Source: Burkholderiales bacterium UBA4657
GTDB taxonomy: Bacteria > Pseudomonadota > Gammaproteobacteria > Burkholderiales > Burkholderiaceae_E
Assembly: GCA_002405475.1 (NCBI GenBank)
Contig: DHLX01000004.1
Location: 1-64,000 of the forward strand
Direction: 5' to 3'
Length of the DNA stretch: 64,000 bases
Every line of letters begins with the position of its first letter. The stretch's first letter is position 1. Below the pieces are notes generated by a model, which was given only the letters and a program-made list of their open reading frames with translations, was not told the DNA's origin and did no database searches. A program made the position numbers and the translations under genes. Of the stretch, positions 17,829-25,535 are shown in pieces.

Positions 17829-19124
17829 CTATTTCATACGGCATGTATGTGGCAAAGATGTCTGTTCTGCTGTCAGGTAGCGTTCAGTTTTGAATCCATA
17901 GCCGGATTGTTCAGCATCATATTTCACGCCATCTTGTCCTTTTGCCTGCATCACGCTGACGTACAAAGGTTGCTGTAATTGATGGTCGGAAGCACGCATT
18001 ACTGCTGAATGAAAACCGCTGCTCCATTGTGATCCACTCAAGGCCCTCGCAACCGCTGCTGCCTCGGCTGATCCGGCTTTTTCAATCGCCTGAACCAGCA
18101 TCTCAACCAGTATACGGGCGCGCAAGTATTGGGTATCTTCACGCGGGTTTTCTAGCTTGGAACGAAACGAATCGACATAAGCATCACTTTCTACACCACC
18201 CACATTGGGGTGCCACTCAGCCACTGCACGTACATGCCCTACACCTGCGTGACCTATAGCTGCCGGGGCTCCCAAGCTGTTGGCATAGAAGGTATAAAAC
18301 TTGGCTAATAGTCCGGCTTCACGTGCAGCCTTGACTAGGAGTGCCAGGTCACTGCCCCAGTTGCCTGTCACCACCGTATCAGCCTGTGCCGCCAGCATTT
18401 TGCTGATATAGGGCGCGAAGTCTTTTACCCGCCCGATCGGGTGCAGATCGCTACCTACAATCTGAATATCTGGTCGCTTGGCATTAATCTGTTCGCGCGC
18501 CAGACGCTCAACATCACGACCAAATGAATAGTCCTGATTAATCAAATAAACACGTTGTACGCGTCGATCAGATTTCAGAACCTCGGTCAAGGCATGCATA
18601 CGCATACCGGCATGAGCATCAAATCTGAAATGCCAGGGGCTGCACTTCTCGTTAGTGAGCTCGGTCGCCACCGCAGCATAATTCAAGAACAAAACCCGGT
18701 TACCAGGTTCCCTCTCGTTATGTCTGTTTACTGCCTCGATCAAGGCACCTGCGACTGCACTACTCGCACCTTGGATTACGAACGGAATACGGCTGCTGGT
18801 CGCAGTTCTCAACATGGTCAGACTGTCTTCAACCTGCCCCTTGCCATCAAAAGTATCTATCTGAAGGAGCCGCTTTACCTGCCGTCCCTGTGCATCCCGC
18901 ACTCGGACTCCACCGTGTGCGTTAACATTATCTACTGCGAAGCGTAAATTACGCAGCCATGACTGTCCTCCCGCAGCCAGCGGGCCGGACAGACCTTCTA
19001 TCATGGCAATACGGATTGGCTCATTGTGAGACCGGGCAATACTAGCAGTTGAAAACAGGCATATGCTTGCAAAAGCGACTGCGGTAATCCGTGTAACATA
19101 TGACTGACACTTCATCGAGAACAT
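17829..19124 (-). CDS. Branched-chain amino acid-type ABC transporter substrate-binding protein
   Basis: Periplasmic Leu/Ile/Val-type binding protein (type I fold) of 431 residues. An N-terminal signal peptide (VAFASICLFSTASIARS) is followed by RIAMIEGLSGPLAAGGQSW, FVIQGASSAVAGALIEAVN and VYLINQDYSFGRDVERLA, standard for the family. The start may be ATG 19124 or ATG 19115. No permease or ATPase gene lies nearby, so it is an orphan that either serves a transporter elsewhere or acts as a sensor. The ligand is unknown; family members also bind amides, urea or aromatic acids. It ends 15 bp from a bidirectional terminator. Confidence 0.85.
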   Translation of the reverse strand: MFSMKCQSYVTRITAVAFASICLFSTASIARSHNEPIRIAMIEGLSGPLAAGGQSWLRNLRFAVDNVNAHGGVRVRDAQGRQVKRLLQIDTFDGKGQVEDSLTMLRTATSSRIPFVIQGASSAVAGALIEAVNRHNEREPGNRVLFLNYAAVATELTNEKCSPWHFRFDAHAGMRMHALTEVLKSDRRVQRVYLINQDYSFGRDVERLAREQINAKRPDIQIVGSDLHPIGRVKDFAPYISKMLAAQADTVVTGNWGSDLALLVKAAREAGLLAKFYTFYANSLGAPAAIGHAGVGHVRAVAEWHPNVGGVESDAYVDSFRSKLENPREDTQYLRARILVEMLVQAIEKAGSAEAAAVARALSGSQWSSGFHSAVMRASDHQLQQPLYVSVMQAKGQDGVKYDAEQSGYGFKTERYLTAEQTSLPHTCRMK

Positions 19125-19203
19125 TATCGTATCCTGTTCAGTATAAAAATTGGCTTAATTGTATCCGTTGACAAAAACCCTAGCCCTTGTTGTGGAGAAA
19201 TAT

Positions 19204-19683
19204 ATGAGATTATTTTTCATCACTTTCATGGCGGCAGTGTTATTGATGGGTTGCACAAGTCCTGCAAACTTAAAGCCTGGGCTATCAGAGGCAACTATTA
19301 TCCAGTCAATCGGACAGCCGCGCGCGACTTATGTAATGCCCGATGGCATCAGACGGCTTGAATATAGTGGTAGCTTCAGTCAGGAAGCCTGGATGCTAGA
19401 TTTTCAAAACGACAGACTGCTACGCTCGGAACAAGTTATGACCGTGCAAAATTTTTCTCGATTACAGCTCGGGCAGGACAACACATTCACTGTACGTAAA
19501 CAGTTCGGCACGCCCTATGAAATCCTCCATCTAAACAGACTTGAGCGTGAAGTCTGGAGTTACCGACTGAAACTGGACGGCATCTTCCCAGCGCTTATGC
19601 ATGTACAGTTTGATCGTTCGGGAATAGTCCGCGAAATTTTCTCTGGTCCGGATTTGGAATGGGAAAGGGAAATCAAGGACTAA
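19204..19683 (+). CDS. Small outer-membrane-type lipoprotein (BamE/SmpA-like)
   Basis: A 159-residue lipoprotein. The ATG at 19204, preceded by GGAGAAA, begins MRLFFITFMAAVLLMGC with lipobox LMGC; the longer frame from 19159 is less likely. The mature part has two similar units starting PGLSEATIIQSIGQPRATY and NTFTVRKQFGTPYEIL, reminiscent of the SmpA/OmlA fold in which a helix is followed by G-x-P. The duplicated unit is an observation; the assembly-factor role is only an analogy. It is convergent with leuA (27-bp gap) and diverges from the binding-protein gene. Confidence 0.65.
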   Translation: MRLFFITFMAAVLLMGCTSPANLKPGLSEATIIQSIGQPRATYVMPDGIRRLEYSGSFSQEAWMLDFQNDRLLRSEQVMTVQNFSRLQLGQDNTFTVRKQFGTPYEILHLNRLEREVWSYRLKLDGIFPALMHVQFDRSGIVREIFSGPDLEWEREIKD

Positions 19684-19710
19684 GCCTCGACTTCCATTTC
19701 TGAAAATACT

Positions 19711-21252
19711 TTAAATCTGCGGATTCAGCTTCTCGGTACTCGGATCATGTAACTTGTTCAAAGCAGCCAGGTAAGCCTTGGCAGAAGCCGAGACGATGTC
19801 AGGATCACAACCAACGCCATTGACAATCCGCCCTGCCTTGCTCAAACGCACCGTCACCTCGCCTTGAGACTCAGTGCCAGTAGTAATGGCATTGACCGAA
19901 TACAGAAGTTGTTCGGCACCACTATTGACGATGGCCTCAATTGCTTTCAGACTCGCATCAACCGGGCCATTACCCTCGGCTTGTCCGACTGCCTGTTTAC
20001 CCCCCAGAGAAAATACGACTCTGGCGTGCGGGCGCTCACCCGTTTGGGAATGCTGTGCTAATGAGATGAAGCGGTAAAACTCGGCCTCGGGTGTGACAGC
20101 TTCATCTGAAAACAAGGCCTGAATATCCTCATCAAAAATATCGCTTTTCAGATCTGCCAACTCCTTGAATCGGGAAAATGCCTCATTTAATTGAGCCTCG
20201 GATTCAACCGGAATACCTAACTCCTGGACACGCTGCTTGAATGCATTGCGTCCAGACAATTTACCCAGCACAATTTTATTCGCGCTCCAACCCACATCTT
20301 CGGCTCGCATAATTTCGTAAGTATCGCGCGCCTTGAGCACGCCGTCCTGGTGGATGCCCGAGGCATGGGCAAAGGCGTTTGCACCGACTACCGCCTTGTT
20401 CGGTTGGACAATAAAGCCGGTGATACCTGCTACCAGTTTTGAGGCCGGAACAATCTGGGTCGTATCTACACCCAGTTCGAGACCAAAATAGTCTTTACGG
20501 GTACGCACTGCCATCACAATTTCTTCCAGTGAAGTATTGCCAGCACGCTCACCCAAACCATTAATGGTGCATTCGACCTGACGCGCGCCACCAATTTTGA
20601 CGCCTGCGAGCGAATTAGCCACTGCCATGCCCAGGTCGTTATGGCAATGGACGCTCCACACCGCCTTGTCCGAATTGGGTATGCGCTCACGCAGGGTTTT
20701 AATCAAATGACCATACAATTCCGGCACACCATAGCCCACGGTATCAGCAACATTGATGGTCGTGGCACCTTCGGCGATCACTCCCTCAAGTACGCGACAC
20801 AAAAAGTCCAGGTCGGAACGTGAACCATCTTCCGGTGAAAATTCAACATCATCAGTAAATTGTCGGGCATATCGTACTGCTGCGCGCGCGGCCTCGGCAA
20901 CCTGATCAGGCGACATGCGCAGCTTCTTCTCCATATGCAGAGGTGAGGTCGCTATAAAAGTATGGATGCGCTTGCGTGCTGCCGGTTGCAGAGCTTCAGC
21001 AGCACGTGCAATATCGCGCTCGTTAGCGCGCGACAGCGAACATACCGTCGAGTCTTTGATGGTCGTAGCAATGGCACGAATCGCCTCAAAATCGCCATTT
21101 GAACTGGCTGCAAACCCGGCCTCAATAACATCAACACGCAGCCGCTCCAGCTGTCGCGCAATTCGCAGTTTTTCTTCCTTGGTCATCGAGGCGCCAGGAC
21201 TTTGTTCGCCATCGCGCAAGGTAGTGTCGAAAATGATGAGTTTGTCAGCCAT
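19711..21252 (-). CDS. leuA: 2-isopropylmalate synthase
   Basis: Condenses acetyl-CoA with 2-oxoisovalerate, the first leucine-specific step. The family start MADKLIIFDTTLRDGEQSPG is at ATG 21252, with GGAGAA just upstream; the frame begins 4 codons earlier at a TTG that overlaps this ribosome-binding site. Visible are SVHCHNDLGMAVANS, the metal site, GLGERAGNTSLEE, and the C-terminal regulatory domain (about 390-513) that normally binds leucine. It has its own promoter and a short leader ORF upstream (see 21325-21417), separating it from pssA. Confidence 0.96.
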   Translation of the reverse strand: MADKLIIFDTTLRDGEQSPGASMTKEEKLRIARQLERLRVDVIEAGFAASSNGDFEAIRAIATTIKDSTVCSLSRANERDIARAAEALQPAARKRIHTFIATSPLHMEKKLRMSPDQVAEAARAAVRYARQFTDDVEFSPEDGSRSDLDFLCRVLEGVIAEGATTINVADTVGYGVPELYGHLIKTLRERIPNSDKAVWSVHCHNDLGMAVANSLAGVKIGGARQVECTINGLGERAGNTSLEEIVMAVRTRKDYFGLELGVDTTQIVPASKLVAGITGFIVQPNKAVVGANAFAHASGIHQDGVLKARDTYEIMRAEDVGWSANKIVLGKLSGRNAFKQRVQELGIPVESEAQLNEAFSRFKELADLKSDIFDEDIQALFSDEAVTPEAEFYRFISLAQHSQTGERPHARVVFSLGGKQAVGQAEGNGPVDASLKAIEAIVNSGAEQLLYSVNAITTGTESQGEVTVRLSKAGRIVNGVGCDPDIVSASAKAYLAALNKLHDPSTEKLNPQI

Positions 21253-21324
21253 GAAGTTCTCCAATTAAAGTGTGTCAGCCAGCCTTGTGAGCCAGGGACG
21301 GGTACTACGGGGTGGGAAAGTAAT

Positions 21325-21417
21325 TTATCTGCGCGCCGGGCGCAGCAGAAATAGCGCCAGTCCTGACAGGTAGCTGGCGTAGAAAGTTGCAGAAAGAGTT
21401 TTGACGAAGCTGCTCAT
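21325..21417 (-). CDS. Candidate 30-residue leuA leader peptide
   Basis: Short ORF 72 bp upstream of leuA. It begins MSSFVKTLSATFYASYL and ends LRPARR. Five leucines occur within residues 17-25 (L17, L20, L22, L24, L25). The ATG lies 7 nt after a TATAGT -10 box with TTGCAC 17 bp upstream, so transcription should begin at or next to the ATG (leaderless). A hairpin CGCCAG / CTGGCG with inner CCT-GTC-AGG falls inside the leucine codons. This fits a leucine-sensing attenuation leader. The alternative is a small membrane peptide, because the same residues are hydrophobic. No obvious T-rich terminator separates it from leuA. Confidence 0.55.
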   Translation of the reverse strand: MSSFVKTLSATFYASYLSGLALFLLRPARR

Positions 21418-21423
21418 TAGCAA

Positions 21424-21452
21424 ACTATAACCGATGCCGGCGTGTGGTGCAA
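21424..21452 (-). promoter_or_regulatory. Sigma-70 promoter for the leuA leader and leuA
   Basis: Minus-strand TTGCAC (21447-21452), exact 17-bp spacer, TATAGT (21424-21429). It lies between the pssA stop and the leader ORF, with the predicted start site at about the leader ATG (21417). Confidence 0.6.
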
Positions 21453-21462
21453 GCTGTACGAT

Positions 21463-22317
21463 TTACGAATTATTGCGGCTATCCTGGTCTGAATCAGAAT
21501 CGACCTGGGTCGAAACCAATGAGGTCGGTTCACCCCGGTACCGTCGCCAAAGATACAAAAAATACCCCGACAGTCCATAAGCACAAAAGGCTGCAAACAG
21601 CATGGTCGGCGGATCATAAGCAACTGCAACAAAAATAAGTGCAATGATGACCATCACGACAAAAGGCACCGATTTTCTCAGGTTGAATTCCTTCCCACTG
21701 TAAAAAGGAACATTGGACACCATGGTCAAACCAGCATAAACGGCAAAGCCCCATGCCAGCCAATTAACGTCACGCCCGGAAATCTGATAATCATGCAGGA
21801 TCCAGACTAATCCGACGACCAGACCCGCGGCTGCCGGTGACGGCAACCCTTGAAAATAGCGCTTATCGACAACATCAATATTGGTATTGAAACGAGCCAG
21901 TCTCAGAGCCGCGCAAGCCACATAAATAAAAGCTGCTATCCAGCCGAGTTTCCCCATGCCCTTGAGTGCCCATTCGTAAATGATCAAAGCCGGGGCAGCA
22001 CCAAACGTCACCATATCAGACAGAGAGTCATACTCGGCACCAAAGGCACTTTGAGTGTTAGTCATACGGGCAATACGCCCATCCAGACCGTCAAATATCA
22101 TGGCAATAAAAATACTGATAGCTGCCACTTCGAAACGCTGGTTCATGGCCTGAACGATGGCAAAAAAACCGCAAAACAGGGATGCAGTAGTCAGCAAATT
22201 GGGTAGCAGGTAAATGCCGCGTCGTCTCGGCAAACCATGCACATCATCGCGTTTGAAGCGCGACAGCCGACTTAGTAACTGGCTATTATTCCTGAATTTT
22301 CGACGTGGAAAGCGCAT
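21463..22317 (-). CDS. pssA: CDP-diacylglycerol-serine O-phosphatidyltransferase
   Basis: Makes phosphatidylserine from CDP-diacylglycerol and serine in the inner membrane. The open frame runs to 22500 across psd, but the true start is ATG 22317 (MRFPRRKFRNN), 7 nt after the psd stop, giving 284 residues. The CDP-alcohol phosphotransferase signature is seen as FDGLDGRIARM followed by SAFGAEYDSLSDMVTFG. Several membrane segments follow (LGWIAAFIYVACAALRL and onward). Psd upstream decarboxylates the product to phosphatidylethanolamine. Confidence 0.94.
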   Translation of the reverse strand: MRFPRRKFRNNSQLLSRLSRFKRDDVHGLPRRRGIYLLPNLLTTASLFCGFFAIVQAMNQRFEVAAISIFIAMIFDGLDGRIARMTNTQSAFGAEYDSLSDMVTFGAAPALIIYEWALKGMGKLGWIAAFIYVACAALRLARFNTNIDVVDKRYFQGLPSPAAAGLVVGLVWILHDYQISGRDVNWLAWGFAVYAGLTMVSNVPFYSGKEFNLRKSVPFVVMVIIALIFVAVAYDPPTMLFAAFCAYGLSGYFLYLWRRYRGEPTSLVSTQVDSDSDQDSRNNS

Positions 22318-22324
22318 GACGGGC

Positions 22325-22969
22325 TTATAGCTCTGCCAACAGGGTTGTACTGGCATGGACTTTATCACCAATGGCAACCAGTGGCTTGGCCTCAAGCGGC
22401 AGATAAACATCGACGCGTGAGCCAAAGCGGATGAAGCCATAACGCTGACCGCGTTTGAGTTCGTCGCCCGGCTTGACGTAACACAAAATTCGGCGCGCAA
22501 TCAGCCCTGCCACCTGCACGCTGGTCACGCATTTGCCCTCGGGGGTCTGAATCACAATCGCGTTGCGCTCATTTTCGGTCGAGGCTTTATCCAGGTCGGC
22601 ATTGACAAACTTACCGGGGAAATATTGTACCTGGCTGATTTTTCCATCCACTGGTACACGGTTGCTATGAACGTTAAACACGTTCATGAAAACGCTGATT
22701 TTGAGTGCATCACGGTCGGCATAAACATCACGTGTCTTTTCTATCGCGACAATACGTCCATCTGCAGGTGACAGCACTGCATTCTGCTGGGCGGGAATAG
22801 AGCGCGCCGGGTCGCGAAAAAATTGCACCACAAAAATGAAGGCAACCCAAGCCGGTAACGCCCACCAGAAAGAAACTAGCACGGTCAGCAATAAGGCCAG
22901 CGCCAGGGTAAAGCCGACAAATGGCCAGCCTTCGCGGGCAATCAGGGGGTGGGGGTAGGAATTATTCAT
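22325..22969 (-). CDS. psd: Phosphatidylserine decarboxylase
   Basis: Converts phosphatidylserine to phosphatidylethanolamine. This is the short type (214 residues) with an N-terminal membrane segment (FTLALALLLTVLVSFWWALP). FVNADLDKASTENERN follows, then the self-cleavage site in GFIRFGSRVDVYLP; by family knowledge, the serine after FG becomes the pyruvoyl group. The ATG overlaps the SIMPL-domain stop by 1 nt (TGATG), and pssA follows after 7 nt. Confidence 0.94.
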   Translation of the reverse strand: MNNSYPHPLIAREGWPFVGFTLALALLLTVLVSFWWALPAWVAFIFVVQFFRDPARSIPAQQNAVLSPADGRIVAIEKTRDVYADRDALKISVFMNVFNVHSNRVPVDGKISQVQYFPGKFVNADLDKASTENERNAIVIQTPEGKCVTSVQVAGLIARRILCYVKPGDELKRGQRYGFIRFGSRVDVYLPLEAKPLVAIGDKVHASTTLLAEL

Positions 22970-23694
22970 CAGGGCTTAACTCGAATCCTAGCGGTGAAAG
23001 ATAAAGACTGACGTGAGTCACCCGGCTCAAACTTGCTTTCCGCCACTTCGCCGGCTGCTGCACGTGCCATCATGGCTGCCGGGGGTCTCGGCAAAAACGG
23101 GCGCTCGGCATTAGCCAGATTGATTTCCTCTATTTCGACATCTTTTTCGGTTTTTCCCAGGGCCTTGGCCACCACTGCCATACGTGAGCGGAAATCGACA
23201 AAAGCCATGTCAAGTAATTGGGCATCGAGTTTTCTTTGCGCCTCACGCGACAGACCAAAAACCACGCCACTAACGGCGGCAACCGTCTGCACACGGGCTA
23301 CGGTTTTTTCCAGTTGCGACAGATTTTTGGTCGTCATCATGACTTCTTGCCTGACTTGCCAGGCCGTGATGGTGCGACCATTATTGGCGTATTGCGGGTA
23401 GGTACTATAACCCGTGGTTCGTAATTCAGCACCCGGGTCGGCCTGTTTGATACGCTCGATGGTCTCGCGTGTTTTTTTATTGGCCTGAGATGCCGCTTCA
23501 GCGCGGTCGGCATGCTGTTCCTGAATAAAAAAACTGACACGCGCCTCGTCGTTATCGACGAAGGTTTCAGCCTGCGCCTGCAGGAGTACGACTGTTCCAG
23601 GTCTAGCGGCAGTTGTCGTCTGAGCCAGTGCGGCAGTCAGTCCTGACAAGTTCAGTGCTGATAGCAGGATTGCCGCCTCAAGGACTTTTTTCAT
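22969..23694 (-). CDS. Periplasmic SIMPL-domain protein (DUF541)
   Basis: A 241-residue secreted protein with signal peptide MKKVLEAAILLSALNLSG and cleavage near ALAQ. A SIMPL/DUF541 domain follows (TTGYSTYPQYANNGRTITAW and the C-terminal QSLSFTARIRVKP are recognisable). Family members such as BP26 form periplasmic ring assemblies; function is not settled. The start overlaps the upstream lipoprotein stop as ATGA, and the stop overlaps psd by 1 nt, so it is firmly within the ilvBNC-psd-pssA run. Confidence 0.85.
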   Translation of the reverse strand: MKKVLEAAILLSALNLSGLTAALAQTTTAARPGTVVLLQAQAETFVDNDEARVSFFIQEQHADRAEAASQANKKTRETIERIKQADPGAELRTTGYSTYPQYANNGRTITAWQVRQEVMMTTKNLSQLEKTVARVQTVAAVSGVVFGLSREAQRKLDAQLLDMAFVDFRSRMAVVAKALGKTEKDVEIEEINLANAERPFLPRPPAAMMARAAAGEVAESKFEPGDSRQSLSFTARIRVKP

Positions 23695-23912
23695 CGTGCC
23701 TGCTCCTCGATTTTACGCTGCATTTCCTGATTACGCTCCTGTTGCTGCTGCTCAACGGCCTTGGCTTTGTCCAAAGCCTGTTTTTGTGGTTCAAACAGCT
23801 TTACAGGTGCCTGATCGGTTTCAGACTTGCCACAAGCTGTCAGCAAACCCAAGGCTGCCAGCAGCAAGGCAGCCTTGATCAGGCAACGTACATGAGTCAT
23901 CAGCACGGTCAT
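23691..23912 (-). CDS. Small lipoprotein with coiled-coil tail
   Basis: A 73-residue protein. The signal ALLLAALGLLTAC with lipobox LTAC is followed by GKSETDQAP. A charged Gln/Glu-rich helix (KQALDKAKAVEQQQQERNQ) probably forms a coiled coil. The start may be ATG 23912 or ATG 23900. It sits 9 bp after ilvC and overlaps the SIMPL gene by 4 nt. No function is known to me; a tether-like envelope role is possible from shape alone. Confidence 0.7.
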   Translation of the reverse strand: MTVLMTHVRCLIKAALLLAALGLLTACGKSETDQAPVKLFEPQKQALDKAKAVEQQQQERNQEMQRKIEEQAR

Positions 23913-23921
23913 GGCTTGAAT

Positions 23922-24938
23922 TTAATTACGTGATTTGTCCACCAGCTTGTTGGCTTTAATCCACGGCATCATATTGCGCAGTTTTTCGCCAACAACTTCA
24001 ATTTGATGTTGTTCGGTTAAGCGGCGACGGCTGATGAGCGTTGGTGCGCCGGCCTTGTTTTCCAGAATGAAGCTCTTGGCGTATTCGCCGGTCTGGATGT
24101 CCTTCAGCGCCTGGCGCATGGCATTTTTACTTTCCTCGGTAATAACACGTGGCCCGGTAACATACTCACCGTACTCGGCGTTATTCGAGATCGAATAATT
24201 CATGTTGGCAATGCCGCCCTCATACATCAGATCAACAATGAGTTTGAGTTCATGCAAGCACTCAAAATAGGCCATTTCTGGCGCGTAACCCGCTTCCACC
24301 AGGGTTTCAAAACCGGCCTTGACCAATTCTACACAACCACCGCACAACACCGCCTGCTCTCCGAACAGATCAGTTTCGGTTTCTTCACGGAACGTGGTTT
24401 CAATAATGCCCGCCTTGCCGCCGCCGTTGGCAGCGGCATAGCTTAAAGCAATATCGCGGGCGGCGCCGGACTTGTCCTGATAGACCGCGATCAAATGCGG
24501 CACACCGCCACCCTGTTTATAGGTATTGCGCACGGTATGACCGGGCGCTTTCGGTGCCACCATCCAGACGTCAATGTCTTCACGCGGAACCACCTGGCCG
24601 TAGTGCACATTGAAGCCATGAGCAAAGGCTACCGAGGCACCCGCTTTCATGTTGGGGGCTACGTCCTTGTTGTAAACATCGGCAATCTGCTCATCGGGCA
24701 GCAAAATCATGACGACATCAGCCACTTTGACGGCGTCGGCAATTTCGGCCACTTTCAAACCCGCTTTTTCGGCCTTGACCCAGGAGGCGCCATTTTTACG
24801 AACTGCTACCGTCACCTTACAACCTGAATCATGCAAATTCAGGGCGTGCGCATGACCTTGCGATCCATAGCCCACGATGGCGACATTTTTTCCTTTGATC
24901 AGAGACAGGTCGGTGTCTTTGTCGTAATAAACTTTCAT
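23922..24938 (-). CDS. ilvC: Ketol-acid reductoisomerase
   Basis: Second common enzyme of valine and isoleucine synthesis; NADPH- and Mg2+-dependent isomeroreductase. The frame opens at 24968, but the conserved start MKVYYDKDTDLSLIKGK is ATG 24938, preceded by AAGGG, giving 338 residues (class I). The Rossmann motif GYGSQGHAHALNLHDSG and the metal/active-site region GIIETTFREETETDLFGEQ are clear. It lies 26 bp after ilvN. Confidence 0.97.
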   Translation of the reverse strand: MKVYYDKDTDLSLIKGKNVAIVGYGSQGHAHALNLHDSGCKVTVAVRKNGASWVKAEKAGLKVAEIADAVKVADVVMILLPDEQIADVYNKDVAPNMKAGASVAFAHGFNVHYGQVVPREDIDVWMVAPKAPGHTVRNTYKQGGGVPHLIAVYQDKSGAARDIALSYAAANGGGKAGIIETTFREETETDLFGEQAVLCGGCVELVKAGFETLVEAGYAPEMAYFECLHELKLIVDLMYEGGIANMNYSISNNAEYGEYVTGPRVITEESKNAMRQALKDIQTGEYAKSFILENKAGAPTLISRRRLTEQHQIEVVGEKLRNMMPWIKANKLVDKSRN

Positions 24939-24964
24939 GATTGCCCTTTCGTTATCGTTAGTGT

Positions 24965-25456
24965 TCAAACTCGCAGAATACGCTCACCGCGCCCAATACC
25001 AGAAGCACCAGTACGCACCGTTTCCAGAATCGCGGAACGATCTATTGCCTCGATGAAGGCATCGAGTTTACTCTGATCGCCGGTCAGTTCAATCGTGTAA
25101 GCCTTGTCGGTAACATCGATAATACGGCCGCGAAAAATATCAGCCGTACGTTTTATTTCTTCGCGTTCCTTGCCGACAGCGCGTACTTTAATCAGCATCA
25201 ATTCGCGTTCAATATGCGCACCTTCGCTCAAATCGACTACCTTGATGACCTCAATCAGACGATTCAGATGCTTGGTAATCTGCTCAATCACGTCATCGTT
25301 GCCCAGAGTGACGATGGTCATACGTGACAGGGTATTGTCTTCGGTAGGTGCTACAGTCAGACTTTCGATATTGTAACCACGCGCTGAAAACAAGCCAACG
25401 ACGCGCGACAGTGCGCCCGGCTCGTTTTCGAGCAAAACAGAAATAATGTGTCGCAT
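24965..25456 (-). CDS. ilvN: Acetolactate synthase small (regulatory) subunit
   Basis: Regulatory partner of IlvB that confers valine feedback inhibition. The 163-residue protein starts MRHIISVLLENEPGALSRVVGLFSARGYNIESLTV, a standard ACT domain, and ends with the second ACT-like domain (KLDAFIEAIDRSAILE). It is also called ilvH in related genomes. It follows ilvB by 79 bp and precedes ilvC by 26 bp in the same operon. Confidence 0.95.
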   Translation of the reverse strand: MRHIISVLLENEPGALSRVVGLFSARGYNIESLTVAPTEDNTLSRMTIVTLGNDDVIEQITKHLNRLIEVIKVVDLSEGAHIERELMLIKVRAVGKEREEIKRTADIFRGRIIDVTDKAYTIELTGDQSKLDAFIEAIDRSAILETVRTGASGIGRGERILRV

Positions 25457-25535
25457 AACAATCAGTCCTTGGATTTAACCTATGATGAATTTATCGGTCG
25501 CAGCGCTTGTGGCGCCACGCCAGGTCTTTTTGATC

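Noticed and set aside
22318..22500. 61-residue N-terminal extension of PssA
   Set aside because: It lies inside psd, has no family similarity, and ATG 22317 sits 7 nt after the psd stop.
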